A stretch of 64,000 bases of DNA from Myxococcus fulvus (GCF_900111765.1 NZ_FOIB01000002.1:496001-560000), one strand, 5' to 3'. Counted from the stretch's first letter, positions 52,864 through 63,481 are shown. Notes: generated by a model not told the origin, from the letters alone. Made by a program: numbers and translations.

Positions 52864-55584
52864 TTACAGGCTCTGCGCAATGGTCTGCCGGTTGAGGATG
52901 CGGGGCGTGATGAAGATGAGCAGTTCCTGGCGCTCATCCGTGTCGTTCGTCTGCCGGAAGAAGAACCCGAGGACCGGAATCTTCGAGAGGAACGGCACCG
53001 AGTTGGTCCGCGTGGAGCCACGACGCACGTAGATGCCACCGATGACCGTGGTATCCCCATCCTTCACCAGCACCTGGGTGACGGCCTCCTTGCGCTGGAT
53101 GGAGGGCTGACCGTTGGCGCCCGTGTTGGCGGGGTCCGGCTGGTTGTTGGAGGCGTTGATGGCCATCAGGATGCTGCCGTCCTGGGTGATGTGCGGCGTC
53201 ACCTCCAGCGACAGACGCGCTTCCACGAAGGTCGTGTTCACACCGGCCGCGGACGTCTGGCTGAACGGGATGGACACACCCTGGCTGATGCGAGCGGTGT
53301 TGTTGTCCAGCGTCGTCACGCGGGGCGCGGAGATGGTCTTGATGGTACCCTCGGTCTCCGCGGCGGACAGGCGCAGGTTGAGCTGCAGCGCGCCACCGGC
53401 CGAGCCGAAGACGAAGCCCAGCGCACCACCGACGTTCTCACCCACCGGCGCCGGCAGGTTCACCGCGAAGTTGGGCACGGCCGGCAGACCTGGGGCGCCG
53501 ACGCTCGGCGAACCACCCGTCACGGCGACGTTGTTCGGGAAGATGAGGCCCGTCGAGTTGCCCGTGGCCGCGGCGGCCCGGGCCTGACCACCCCACTGCA
53601 CGCCGAGCTGCCGGCTGAAGGTCGTGCTCGCCTCGACGATGCGGCTCTCGATGAGGACCTGCGGCGTCTGCGTGTCCAGGCTGCGCACCAGCGAGCGGGC
53701 CTTCTCCGTGTTGGAGCGCACGTCCTTGACGATGAGCACGTTGGTGCGCGTGTCCACCGTCACCGTGCCGCGCTCGCTCAGGACGTCCTTCACGCGGGCC
53801 GACATGTCGGAGGCCACCGCGTAGTTCACCGGGATGAGGTTGACCAGCAGGTCCTCCTGCTGCTGGAGCGACTTCTTGCGCTCCTGGCGCAGCCGGGCCT
53901 CCTCCTCCAGCGTCTTGAGCGGGGCGATGCGGATGATGTTGCCGAACTCCTCCTTGCCCAGTTGCTTGGTGCGCAGGATGAGGTCCAGCGCCTGGTCCCA
54001 GGGCACGTTGCGCAGGCGGATGGTGACCCGGCCGCTCACGTCGTCCGCGACGACCACGTTCTTCTTGGAGATCTCCGCGATGACGCGCAGGAGGTTCTGG
54101 ATGTCGATGTCCTTGAACTCGAAGGACACGCGCTTGCCGCGGTAGCGGGCCTGCTGCGGCGCGCCCTCGGCGGCGTAGGCGGGCGCCTCGGCGGTGAAGC
54201 CGGCGGTGCGCTGCGCGACCGACACCTCGTCCGTCTTCACGCCCTTGACGTCCAGGCGCCACGACAGGGTGTTGCCGCTCTGGCTGACCTTCTCCTCGAT
54301 GGCGCCGTCGGCGGCAACCACCACGCGCACCTTGCGGCCCTCACCGGGGACGCTGAAGGCGCTGATCATCTTCACCGGCGTCTCCAGCGCGCTGGTGTCC
54401 AGGCTGCGCTCGAGCTTCTTGGGCAGCCGGGCGTTGTCCAGCGTCAGCACCGCGCTGCGCGGGTCCGGACGGTCCACCTTCCAGCCCGCCGTGCCGGACA
54501 GCTTCAGCACCACGCGGCCACCCGCCCCACCCTCCTGGAACGACAGGTCCTTCACCTCGACCACGGACGCGGTGGCCGGAGCCTCCACGACCACGGGGGC
54601 CGGACGCAGGGGCTCCACCTCGGCGACCGAGGCGATGACCTCTTGCGGCGCGGGAGACGGCGCCGCCTTGCGGGCCACCGCGCCACCGAGCACCACCTCG
54701 AGGCCCTTGTCCGCGCGGTCCACGCGGTAGGCGGGCATCTTGCCGCGCACGTCGAGCACCAGCCGGACCTTGTCCGAGTGGGCGCCCACGCGCACTTCCT
54801 TCAGGGTCGCGCCGTTGATGCGGGGCGCGCGGGCCGCCAGGCCCACCCCGTACAGGTCCACCGCGAGCCGGGGCGGGTCCGCCAGCTCCAGCACCTCGTA
54901 GCGCGCGATGTCGCCGTCCGCGCGGATGCGCAGGGTCTCATCGGCGTAGGCGAGCTGGGTGATGCGCTGGGCGGGCTGCGCCACCTCACGCTCGTCGGCC
55001 TCGGCGGCGACGACGTTCTCGGGCAGCGCGGGCTTCGCGGCCGCCTCCTGCTTCACCGGGGCCTCCGCGATGACGGCGGCGGGCTTCACCTCCGCGGCGG
55101 GCGCGGGCGTCGTCGGGGCGGCGGGGGCCGTCGCGACAGTCGCCGGCGTGGCGGGCTTCGCCTCGGCGGCGGAGGCCGCTCCATCCACGGAGATGACCAC
55201 GCGGTTGCCGTCCGCGCGCACGTCGTACTGGGACGCCTTGTCGAGCGCCAGCAGCACCCGGCCGACGCTCGCGCGCTCGTCCGAGAACTGCGACGCCACG
55301 ACGCCGGACACCGGTCCGGAGCCGTCATGGTGGCCCTTGATACCCGTCGCATCCGCCGACGAGAGGTCCACCACCAACCGCTCCGGCCCACTGAGCCGGA
55401 AGACGGTGAAGGTGGGGGGCCGGGTTCCGGTCACCACCACCTGGGCGCCCGAGCCGGTACGGGACACATCCAGGTCCCGAAGCGTATTCAGTTCGGCGCC
55501 GCTACTGCTGGCGCCCGCAAGGACGACCGCGAATGCAGTCGCCAACATCCACTTGCCCCTCGTCACAGCGCTCCTCTCGAGCAT
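52864..55584 (-). CDS. pilQ: Type IV pilus secretin PilQ
   Basis: The outer-membrane ring through which the pilus passes. I start at 55584 (MLERSAVTRGKWMLATAF), which leaves a normal signal and 906 residues; an ATG at 55599 adds five. The N-terminal half has three AMIN domains (about residues 35-115, 205-305 and 335-445), which bind peptidoglycan. Then come the STN/N0 domain (RYRGKRVSFEFKDIDIQNLL), N1 repeats and the secretin barrel (VESRIVEASTTFSRQLG, FGSAGGALQLNLRL, ISAPRVTTLDNNTARISQG, LEVTPHITQDGSILMAI). Three AMIN domains agree with M. xanthus PilQ. It is the last pil gene of pilMNOPQ. Confidence 0.96.
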   Translation of the reverse strand: MLERSAVTRGKWMLATAFAVVLAGASSSGAELNTLRDLDVSRTGSGAQVVVTGTRPPTFTVFRLSGPERLVVDLSSADATGIKGHHDGSGPVSGVVASQFSDERASVGRVLLALDKASQYDVRADGNRVVISVDGAASAAEAKPATPATVATAPAAPTTPAPAAEVKPAAVIAEAPVKQEAAAKPALPENVVAAEADEREVAQPAQRITQLAYADETLRIRADGDIARYEVLELADPPRLAVDLYGVGLAARAPRINGATLKEVRVGAHSDKVRLVLDVRGKMPAYRVDRADKGLEVVLGGAVARKAAPSPAPQEVIASVAEVEPLRPAPVVVEAPATASVVEVKDLSFQEGGAGGRVVLKLSGTAGWKVDRPDPRSAVLTLDNARLPKKLERSLDTSALETPVKMISAFSVPGEGRKVRVVVAADGAIEEKVSQSGNTLSWRLDVKGVKTDEVSVAQRTAGFTAEAPAYAAEGAPQQARYRGKRVSFEFKDIDIQNLLRVIAEISKKNVVVADDVSGRVTIRLRNVPWDQALDLILRTKQLGKEEFGNIIRIAPLKTLEEEARLRQERKKSLQQQEDLLVNLIPVNYAVASDMSARVKDVLSERGTVTVDTRTNVLIVKDVRSNTEKARSLVRSLDTQTPQVLIESRIVEASTTFSRQLGVQWGGQARAAAATGNSTGLIFPNNVAVTGGSPSVGAPGLPAVPNFAVNLPAPVGENVGGALGFVFGSAGGALQLNLRLSAAETEGTIKTISAPRVTTLDNNTARISQGVSIPFSQTSAAGVNTTFVEARLSLEVTPHITQDGSILMAINASNNQPDPANTGANGQPSIQRKEAVTQVLVKDGDTTVIGGIYVRRGSTRTNSVPFLSKIPVLGFFFRQTNDTDERQELLIFITPRILNRQTIAQSL

Positions 55585-55640
55585 GCGTCCCCTCACCAAG
55601 TTGGAAGCGGGCTGCCGCCCGCGGGCGCGCCACGGGGGCG

Positions 55641-56213
55641 CTACTCCCCGTAGTTTTTGCCCGTCATTAAATTGTAGCTAGGGTCCTGCCGATCATCGGG
55701 CTTGAGCTGCAGGGTCACCGGATTCTTGATGATCTCCCCGTTGCCCGAGAACACCTCGGTCACCGTCAGCGAATCACGGAGGATCTGCGTGACCTTGCCG
55801 CCCTGGCGCCCCACGCGGGTGTTGCGGCGCACGATGTGGCCTCGACCCAGCGGGTCTTCGACCATGGCAAGTGGATTGGCGTCACCCGTGACGACCGCGA
55901 CCAGCTTGAGCTGGTCCAGGTCGAAGGCGCACAGCGGCTCCGTGCAGGTGGTCGCCTGGACATTGGCGTTCACCGGCCCCAGCTCCTCCAGCGGGCTGCG
56001 GAACGGGTCGCGCTTGCCCACCGGGTTGTACGAGTAGACGTACGGCGCGGCCGCCGCGGCCTCGACCGCGGCGGGAGCCGTCTCCGCCGGCGCGGCGGGA
56101 GCGGCCTGCGCGGGAGCCGCCGCCACCGGCGGAGGAGGCGGGGGCGCGTCCTCGCAGGCAGCGAGCGTCAGCGCGAGCGCGGCGGTCGTCATGGTGGCCT
56201 TGAACATCTTCAT
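55641..56213 (-). CDS. pilP: Type IV pilus alignment lipoprotein PilP
   Basis: A 190-residue inner-membrane lipoprotein that connects PilN/PilO to PilQ. I chose the ATG at 56213 (MKMFKATMTTAALALT), with an AGGGG-type ribosome-binding site and LAAC lipobox. The mature N-terminus is Pro/Ala-rich (PPPPPPVAAAPAQAAPAAPA) and disordered. The globular domain starts near residue 65 (YNPVGKRDPFRSPL) and includes LKLVAVVTGDANPLAMVED, GRGHIVRRNTRVG and PVTLQLKPDD. Two cysteines (TTCTEPLCAF) form the usual pair. Confidence 0.95.
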   Translation of the reverse strand: MKMFKATMTTAALALTLAACEDAPPPPPPVAAAPAQAAPAAPAETAPAAVEAAAAAPYVYSYNPVGKRDPFRSPLEELGPVNANVQATTCTEPLCAFDLDQLKLVAVVTGDANPLAMVEDPLGRGHIVRRNTRVGRQGGKVTQILRDSLTVTEVFSGNGEIIKNPVTLQLKPDDRQDPSYNLMTGKNYGE

Positions 56214-56256
56214 CCTCAATCCCCTTGTCGCCCTACTTCCGGGACGGATCAAGTTT

Positions 56257-56841
56257 CTAGTTCTTCTGGGTCTCGACGAACCGGAAGGTCGTCGCCAGGA
56301 AGCTGCTCTGAAGGACGACCTTCTCGTTCTTCAGCGTCGGCTGCCCCAGGTTGATGTTGTTGACGTTCACGATGCGGCGCATGTTCGCCATCTCCTGCAG
56401 GAACATGGCGATCTCGTGGTAGTTGCCGCTCACCGTCATGCGGATGGGGATGCGCGCGAAGAACTCGCCGCCGCCCACGTACTCGCGGTCGGGCTGCACC
56501 AGGGAGATCTCCAGGCCGCTCTTCTTGCCGATGTCGTTGATCTGCGCGAGCAGCTCCTCGACGTCCTTCTTCTCCGGCAGCTCCGTGAGGGCCTCGGCGA
56601 GCTTCTGCTCCAGCACGTCCATCTCGCGCCGACGCTCGTTGAGGTTCTGGGCGATCTCGCTCTTCTCGGCCAGCTCCAGGTCCAGCGTGCGCCGCTCGCC
56701 CAGCTGGGCTTCGATCTGCGTTTCGGTCGGCTCGATGAGCAGGAAGTAGTTGGCGGCGGTCATCAGGATGATGACGGCGGCGAGGCCACCGAACTTGACG
56801 CCCGGGGACGCCTTGACGAATTGGTCCAGGTACTTGTCCAT
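56257..56841 (-). CDS. pilO: Type IV pilus alignment protein PilO
   Basis: A 194-residue inner-membrane protein. An N-terminal membrane helix (FGGLAAVIILMTAANYFLL) is followed by a long coiled coil (QLGERRTLDLELAEKSEIAQNL) and a C-terminal ferredoxin-like domain (FFARIPIRMTVSGNYHEIAMF, NINLGQPTLKNEKVVLQSSFLATTF). PilO forms a heterodimer with PilN that scaffolds PilM to PilP/PilQ. It lies 14 bases after pilN and 43 before pilP. Confidence 0.95.
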   Translation of the reverse strand: MDKYLDQFVKASPGVKFGGLAAVIILMTAANYFLLIEPTETQIEAQLGERRTLDLELAEKSEIAQNLNERRREMDVLEQKLAEALTELPEKKDVEELLAQINDIGKKSGLEISLVQPDREYVGGGEFFARIPIRMTVSGNYHEIAMFLQEMANMRRIVNVNNINLGQPTLKNEKVVLQSSFLATTFRFVETQKN

Positions 56842-56855
56842 GGTGGGGGCCTCGG

Positions 56856-57536
56856 TCAGATGGCGTAGTTCGCGGTGAGGGTGATCTTGAAGTCGACCAG
56901 GGCCGGCATTCCCATGGCCCCCGCGGACGCCTTGGTCTGCACCGCGCTCGTCAGGTCGATGTTGGTGAAGAACGGGGTGATCTGCCCGGCCGGGAACTCC
57001 TCGATGGTGGCCTCCGCCGTGAGCAGCTCCACGCGGGACGTCTTCGCGTCACGGCGCTGGTCCACCAGGCGGCCCATCCCCTTGGGCGTCCACACCACGC
57101 CGTTCAGGCCGCGCATGAACTCGGCGACCTCGTCGTGGCTGACGGCCGAGCCGTCGATGGACACCGCGCTGGCTGCCTCGACGAAGCCCTTGACCCAGAC
57201 CTTCTTGGGCGTGGCGGACGCGAGCGCGTCCATCATCCGGACCGGGCCGTTGCGGCCCTTGCGCAGCGAGTCGAGCACCGCGAGCTTCTTCTCCACCTCC
57301 GCCTTGCGGGCGTTGATGTTCTTCACCTCGCCGATGACCTTCTCCAGCTCGGCGATCTTCGCGCGCGTCGCGGCGATGCCCTGGGCGTTGCGCTGGTATT
57401 CGGCGTCACGGTCGTCGTACCAGAAGTAGTTGCCCACGGCGGCGCCGATGAGCGCCAGCGCGAAGAGGACCAGCACTTGCCGGCCCTTCTGCTGGGTCTG
57501 GACCTTCCGGACGGGAAGCAGGTTGATGCGAATCAT
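56856..57536 (-). CDS. pilN: Type IV pilus alignment protein PilN
   Basis: A 226-residue protein. The N-terminus MIRINLLPVR is the PilM-binding motif of the family (I-N-L-L-P). Then come a membrane helix (VLVLFALALIGAAVGNYFWY), a coiled coil and a ferredoxin-like C-terminus (LASATPKKVWVKGFVEA, VAEFMRGLNGVVW). I prefer the second Met (57536) of the MM pair as start, but both are possible. It lies 30 bases after pilM and 14 before pilO. Confidence 0.95.
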   Translation of the reverse strand: MIRINLLPVRKVQTQQKGRQVLVLFALALIGAAVGNYFWYDDRDAEYQRNAQGIAATRAKIAELEKVIGEVKNINARKAEVEKKLAVLDSLRKGRNGPVRMMDALASATPKKVWVKGFVEAASAVSIDGSAVSHDEVAEFMRGLNGVVWTPKGMGRLVDQRRDAKTSRVELLTAEATIEEFPAGQITPFFTNIDLTSAVQTKASAGAMGMPALVDFKITLTANYAI

Positions 57537-57566
57537 CATGTGCGTCGTCTCCAGGAGGTGGACAGG

Positions 57567-58649
57567 TCAGGCCAGCTTGTCGCCCGGACGCCGGAGCGCC
57601 AGTCCCACGGCCACCGCGGCCATGGGCGCCACGTCCATGATGAACGCGGGGTCGAACTTGCGGTTGTCCACTTCAATCTTGCGGAACGGGTTGAGGATCT
57701 CCACCGGCACGCCGGTGCGCGCTTCAATCGTCTTGAACAGGGCCGGAATCTTCGCCGTGCCACCCGACAGGTAGACCTTGGTGAAGTTCGAGTCCGCCGC
57801 CGTGCCCGCGTAGAAGTCCAACGAGCGCTGGATTTCACCGGCCACCTGCTCGGCCACGCTGGAGAGCACGCGCTCGACATCCTGGGGCACCACGGCGTCC
57901 GCGTCCGCGCGGTTGCCGCCGATCTTCAGCGCCTCGGCCTCCTCGTAGGAGACGTTGAGCTGCTTCTGGATTTCTTCGGTGAACTGGTTGCCACCGATGG
58001 TGACGTCGCGGGTGAAGACCGTCACGCCGTTGGCGATGATGTTGATGTTCACCACCGAGGCGCCCGCGTTGATGAGGACCACGGTCTCCTTCTCGGGGAG
58101 GTCGTAGTTGACGGAGAACATGTTCTGGACGGCGAAGGCGTCCACGTCCACCACCACCGGCGCGAGGCCCGCCTCGGAGACCACGGTGGTGTAGTCGTTG
58201 ATCATGTCCTTCTTGGCGGCCACCAGCAGCACGTCCATCTGCCCGGTGGCGTCGTTGCCGCCGCCGTCGAGGATCTGCGTGTCGATGTTCACGTCCTTCA
58301 CATCGAACGGGATGTACTGCTCGGCCTCCCACTGGATGCTCTCCTCGAGCTCCTCCTGGGACATGCGCGGCATCTGAATCTTCTTGATGATGACCGAGTG
58401 GCCGGACACGCCGATGGCGACGTCCTTGCCCTTCACCTTCAGCTCGGACATCAGCTCCTGCACCGCCTGCACGATGGCGGTGGAGTTCATCAGCGCTCCA
58501 TCGACGATGGCCTCGGGAGGCAGCGGCTTCATGCCGAAGCTCTGCAACGCGAAGCCGACCTCGCCGCGCTTGCGCTGCTCCTTGAGCAGGATCATCTTGA
58601 TGGAGGTCGATCCGATGTCCAGACCGAGTGCCAGTTTGCCCTTCGCCAT
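57567..58649 (-). CDS. pilM: Type IV pilus assembly protein PilM
   Basis: A cytoplasmic actin-like (FtsA-like) ATP-binding protein of 360 residues that binds the PilN peptide and sits on the motor ring. I chose the ATG at 58649 (MAKGKLALGLDIGSTSIKM) because the phosphate-1 loop begins there; the longer frame crosses a 186-base non-coding gap. Other motifs are VVDVDAFAVQNMF, VVLINAGASVVNINII (phosphate 2) and VYLSGGTAKIPALF (adenosine motif). It heads the pilM-N-O-P-Q operon. No clear promoter is seen in the 195 bases upstream, on which a sigma-54 site was specifically sought. Confidence 0.96.
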   Translation of the reverse strand: MAKGKLALGLDIGSTSIKMILLKEQRKRGEVGFALQSFGMKPLPPEAIVDGALMNSTAIVQAVQELMSELKVKGKDVAIGVSGHSVIIKKIQMPRMSQEELEESIQWEAEQYIPFDVKDVNIDTQILDGGGNDATGQMDVLLVAAKKDMINDYTTVVSEAGLAPVVVDVDAFAVQNMFSVNYDLPEKETVVLINAGASVVNINIIANGVTVFTRDVTIGGNQFTEEIQKQLNVSYEEAEALKIGGNRADADAVVPQDVERVLSSVAEQVAGEIQRSLDFYAGTAADSNFTKVYLSGGTAKIPALFKTIEARTGVPVEILNPFRKIEVDNRKFDPAFIMDVAPMAAVAVGLALRRPGDKLA

Positions 58650-58844
58650 TCTTGACTCCGTCGAGAGGCGGCCAGCGTAGCACTGGCCGTCAACCCCACC
58701 TAAAAAGTGCCCGGAGCCCGCCTGCTCTCCGTTCGGCCGGGACCCCTGCGTTCGTGCTGCGCCAGGCCCCCACCACGGTCGCGGAGGCCCGATTTTCCGG
58801 CCTCGGACGCGTTTGGTCAAATGGGGACAGCACACCCCACCCGG

Positions 58845-60263
<1,419 letters not shown>

Positions 60264-60320
60264 GGCGGCCTTCCCTCCATCATCCCCCAGAGTCGCGAGA
60301 GGAGATAGCTTCTGGCCCGC

Positions 60321-61442
60321 TCACACGGCGGGCAGGGCCACCGTGAAGCGCGCGCCACCCTCGGGGAGGTTCTCCGCGCCCAGTCGCCCGCCCATCACCT
60401 GCGCGAGTCGCAGCGACACCGCGAGTCCCAGCCCCGTGCCCTGGCGCCCCTTGGTCGTGAAGAAGGGCTCGAACAGGCGGGGCATCACGTCGGGCGGGAT
60501 TCCCGGCCCATGGTCCCTCACCATCACCCGCGCCTCGCCCTCCTCCAGCCGCGTGGTGACGCTGACGCGCCCCTGCCCTCCCATGGCCTGCGCGGCGTTG
60601 AGCAGCAGGTTGATGAGGATCTGCGACAACGGGCCCGGCTCCGCGCGGGCCAGGACCCCGGGCTCGAGCGACAGCTCCACGGAGACGCCCGCCAGCTCCG
60701 GTGCGGCCCGCACCAACCGCACGCACGTCTCCACCACCGAGCCGACGTCCACCGGCCCTGGTGACGCCGTCTCCGGACGCCCCAGATCGAGCAGCCCTCG
60801 GACGATGCGGTCGATGCGCTGCACCTCGTGGTCGATGCGCTCCAGGTAGTCCTTCAGCTCCGCCGAGGGCGCCTTCATCCGCGCCAGGGACAGGTAGCCC
60901 AGGATGCCCGCGAGCGGGTTGCCCACCTCGTGCGCCACGCCCGCCGCCAGCCGTCCCACGGTGGCGAGCCGCTCGGAGGTGACCAACTCCGTCTGCGCGC
61001 GGGTCAGCCGCATGTTCGCCTCGCGCAGGGACTCCATCTGGGAGCGCGTGAGGGACTGCTCCTGGCGCAGCGCGTCCGCCAGTCGCTGCAGCGCGCGCTG
61101 CATGCGCGACAGCAGCGGGCCGCCCTGCGTGGGCGACAGGTGCGGGTCGGGCTCCAGGCGGCCGAGCTGCTCCACCATCTCCTCGGCCGAGCGCAGCGGG
61201 CGCCCCACCGTCAGGTACAGAATCCCGTAGGCCAGAAGCGTGAGCGCCACCAGGTCCAGCCCGAGCGCCAGCGGCAGGAAGCCTCGCACCTGGGACAGCA
61301 CCTCCGCGTCCGGCGTGCCCGGCCGAGCCAGCCGCCGCCCCAGTTCCAAGAGCCGGATGAGGACGGGCTGGAGTGACAGCCAGGACAGGCCGGTGCAGAG
61401 CGATGCCAGCAGGAACGCCACGCTGGCGATGCGCCACTTCAT
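60321..61442 (-). CDS. pilS2: Sensor histidine kinase PilS2-like
   Basis: A 373-residue membrane kinase with two N-terminal membrane helices (about residues 4-24 and 57-80) around a short periplasmic loop, a HAMP-like linker, then a HisKA domain with His171 in GVAHEVGNPLAGI. The HATPase domain has LINLLLNAAQAM (N box), VRDHGPGIPP (G1) and TKGRQGTGLGLAVS (G2). No PAS domain is seen. It probably phosphorylates the adjacent NtrC-type regulator. It follows pilD by 16 bases in the same direction. Confidence 0.88.
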   Translation of the reverse strand: MKWRIASVAFLLASLCTGLSWLSLQPVLIRLLELGRRLARPGTPDAEVLSQVRGFLPLALGLDLVALTLLAYGILYLTVGRPLRSAEEMVEQLGRLEPDPHLSPTQGGPLLSRMQRALQRLADALRQEQSLTRSQMESLREANMRLTRAQTELVTSERLATVGRLAAGVAHEVGNPLAGILGYLSLARMKAPSAELKDYLERIDHEVQRIDRIVRGLLDLGRPETASPGPVDVGSVVETCVRLVRAAPELAGVSVELSLEPGVLARAEPGPLSQILINLLLNAAQAMGGQGRVSVTTRLEEGEARVMVRDHGPGIPPDVMPRLFEPFFTTKGRQGTGLGLAVSLRLAQVMGGRLGAENLPEGGARFTVALPAV

Positions 61443-61458
61443 CGAGTGCCCGCGCGGC

Positions 61459-62670
61459 TCATGGCGCGCCTCCCAGGAGCAGCGCGATGTCCATGGGCAG
61501 CACCCTCGCCAGCCACGGCCCCAGCAGCATCACCTCCAGCCCGGCGAGCGCCAGCCACGGACCGAAGGGGATGTTGGTGGGACCGGGCACCCACTCCTCC
61601 TCCTCGCCCGTCTCCTCGTCCACGGGCGCGTCCGGAATCGGCTGGACGAGCAGGCACCAGGGAACCAGGAGCAGCCGCTTCCACAGCGGAATCCCGGGCC
61701 GGGTGAACTCCCACGTCATGGTGGGCTCGGGCTCATCTTCCGGTGCCGCGCCGGACACGGGCGCGCCACCCGCCGGGTGCGCGGCCATCCCGGGCAGCGA
61801 CACATCATCCGACGAGGGCAGCGTGACGCCGCTCGATGACGAGGTCGTCGCGACACCGGGCGCCCCATCATGGGCCGAGGAGGCCGCGTCACCAGACGGA
61901 GTGGGCCCAGGCCCTGTCGCAGACGGAGCTGTGCCCGAGGCGGGAGGTTGTGCCGCCGGCCCCGCGCGTCCCGTGAGCGCGAGCAACGCGAGCCCCACCA
62001 CCGCGCCCTGGAGCGAGGACAGGAAGAGGATGCCGAGCAGCGCCCGCCAGGAGAGGAACGCACCGAGCAGCGCGACGAGGAACTTGTCGCCGCCACCCAG
62101 CGCCTCCTTCTTGAAGACCTTCCAGCCGATGTACTCCATCAGGCGGAACACGAGGAAGCCGAGCACCGCGCCCACCGTCGCGTCCACCACCGCGTCCGCG
62201 CCGCGCGGAACCGCCAACAAGAGCCCCGCGGCGATGCCCGGCACCGTCAGCGAGAACGGCAGTATCCAGTGCGCCAGGTCGATGAAGGTGAGCGGTATCA
62301 ACAGCGACACCAGCACCAACGCGGGGAACAGTTGGTACGTCCACCCGAAGCGGTTCAGACACGCGAGGAACAAGAGCCCCGTGAGCAGCTCCACGAGCAC
62401 GTAGCGCGGCGAGATGGGCGCGTGACACGAACGACACCGTCCCCTCAACGCGAGCCACGAGAGCACGGGGATGTTCTCGTACCAGGCGAGCACGTGCCCG
62501 CACCGGGGACAGCGCGAGCCGGGCCGGACGATGCTCAGTCCTTCGGGGACACGCGCGATGACGACATTGAGGAAGCTGCCGATACACAGGCCGAGGACCA
62601 GGAGGAAGGCGGTGAAGAGAGGCCCGGCCCAGCCCGGCAGGAGGGAGAAGTCCGTCACGGAGCCCGGCAT
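61459..62670 (-). CDS. pilD: Prepilin peptidase/N-methyltransferase PilD with a large insert
   Basis: A 403-residue inner-membrane enzyme that cuts the leader of type IV prepilins and methylates the new N-terminus. Visible features are the cytosolic zinc loop with Cys54, Cys57, Cys79 and Cys82, and the aspartic-protease residues Asp131 (TFIDLAHW) and Asp195 (LGGGDKF). The usual family length is 270-290 residues. Here residues about 234-365 are an extra hydrophilic, Pro/Ser/Thr/Gly-rich stretch, followed by FGPWLALAGLEVMLLGPW, the normal last helices. So the insert sits in the loop before them. It starts 216 bases from the divergent pilA gene. Confidence 0.93.
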   Translation of the reverse strand: MPGSVTDFSLLPGWAGPLFTAFLLVLGLCIGSFLNVVIARVPEGLSIVRPGSRCPRCGHVLAWYENIPVLSWLALRGRCRSCHAPISPRYVLVELLTGLLFLACLNRFGWTYQLFPALVLVSLLIPLTFIDLAHWILPFSLTVPGIAAGLLLAVPRGADAVVDATVGAVLGFLVFRLMEYIGWKVFKKEALGGGDKFLVALLGAFLSWRALLGILFLSSLQGAVVGLALLALTGRAGPAAQPPASGTAPSATGPGPTPSGDAASSAHDGAPGVATTSSSSGVTLPSSDDVSLPGMAAHPAGGAPVSGAAPEDEPEPTMTWEFTRPGIPLWKRLLLVPWCLLVQPIPDAPVDEETGEEEEWVPGPTNIPFGPWLALAGLEVMLLGPWLARVLPMDIALLLGGAP

Positions 62671-62817
62671 CCTAGCGTCGCGCCCGGAGAGGTCAGCCCC
62701 CTGGATCGACGATTTCCGTCAGAAGCAGTGACAAAATTTGGCAACCAGGCGCCCTGCCTGACCAGGTGCGAGGCCCCACCTCGTGGGAAATCCTCGGGTT
62801 GGGGTGACTGTTGGCCA

Positions 62818-62833
62818 TGGCACCCTTCGTGCT
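62818..62833 (+). promoter_or_regulatory. Sigma-54 (-24/-12) promoter of pilA
   Basis: TGGCAC at 62818-62823 (-24) and TGC at 62830-62832 (-12), with the invariant GG and GC dinucleotides exactly ten bases apart, match the sigma-54 consensus TGGCAC-N5-TTGCW except for one base in the -12 box. It is 54 bases before the pilA start codon. In M. xanthus pilA is sigma-54-dependent and activated by PilR, so this fits. About 55-75 bases further upstream are two ACCAGG direct repeats (62744 and 62761), possible activator contacts. Confidence 0.75.
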
Positions 62834-62886
62834 AAGAATCCGGGCAGTCGTTCAACCCCCCTCTGCACCTGCGGAGCACTCCCGAC

Positions 62887-63471
62887 ATGCTGAATCGCCT
62901 CATGAAGAAGAAGGGTGGCTTCACCCTCATCGAGCTGATGATCGTCGTCGCCATCATCGGCATCCTGGCCGCCATCGCCATCCCGAACTTCATCCGCTTC
63001 CAGGCCAAGTCCAAGCAGTCTGAGGCGAAGACCAACCTGAAGGCCATCTTCACGGCCCAGAAGGCGTACTTCGGCGAGAAGGACAAGTACGTTTCTGACT
63101 TCAAGGTCGTCGGCTTCGACCCGGAGCCGGGCAACCGCTTCAGCTACGGCATCAACGCCGCGTGCAACGAGGCGAAGGCCGTGACGGACCGCAACTACGT
63201 CGGTGGTTGCATCGGCCAGGACCTGGCCCGCTTCACTGAGACCCCGACGGTCGGCACCCAGCCCCTGACGGCCGGCGTGTCGGGCACCTGCCCGAACTGC
63301 GACTTCTCCGCCGTCGCGGTGGGCAACGTCGACAACGACAAGAACGCCGACACCTGGGGCATCACGTCCCTGGCCACCTCGGCCACCACCCTGCAGGGCA
63401 CCTGCGGCATCGACACCAACAAGATCGGTGGCGGCGAGCCCGGCAACGCCTACAACGACGTGAGCTGCTAG
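62887..63471 (+). CDS. pilA: Major type IV pilin PilA
   Basis: The pilus fibre subunit, 194 residues. The prepilin leader is MLNRLMKKKGG, cut before Phe12 by PilD; Glu at mature position 5 (FTLIE) is present, followed by the hydrophobic helix ending IAIPNF. The globular part holds six cysteines, including CPNC and a C-terminal Cys as the last residue. It resembles M. xanthus PilA in the region around CPNCDF and DNDKNADTW. A ribosome-binding site (GGAG, 62873-62876) lies ten bases upstream. Transcription is probably from the sigma-54 promoter. The gene points away from pilD, which is divergent. Confidence 0.95.
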   Translation: MLNRLMKKKGGFTLIELMIVVAIIGILAAIAIPNFIRFQAKSKQSEAKTNLKAIFTAQKAYFGEKDKYVSDFKVVGFDPEPGNRFSYGINAACNEAKAVTDRNYVGGCIGQDLARFTETPTVGTQPLTAGVSGTCPNCDFSAVAVGNVDNDKNADTWGITSLATSATTLQGTCGIDTNKIGGGEPGNAYNDVSC

Positions 63472-63481
63472 TCACGCGTCC

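Noticed and set aside
52225..55653. An 1142-codon open frame on the plus strand opposite pilQ.
   Set aside because: Antisense shadow of PilQ, no motif, and PilQ itself is beyond doubt.
58650..58844. A sigma-54 or sigma-70 promoter for pilM.
   Set aside because: A TTGACG occurs, but no -10 box at a proper distance; pilM may be read from upstream in pilR2 or from an unrecognised promoter.
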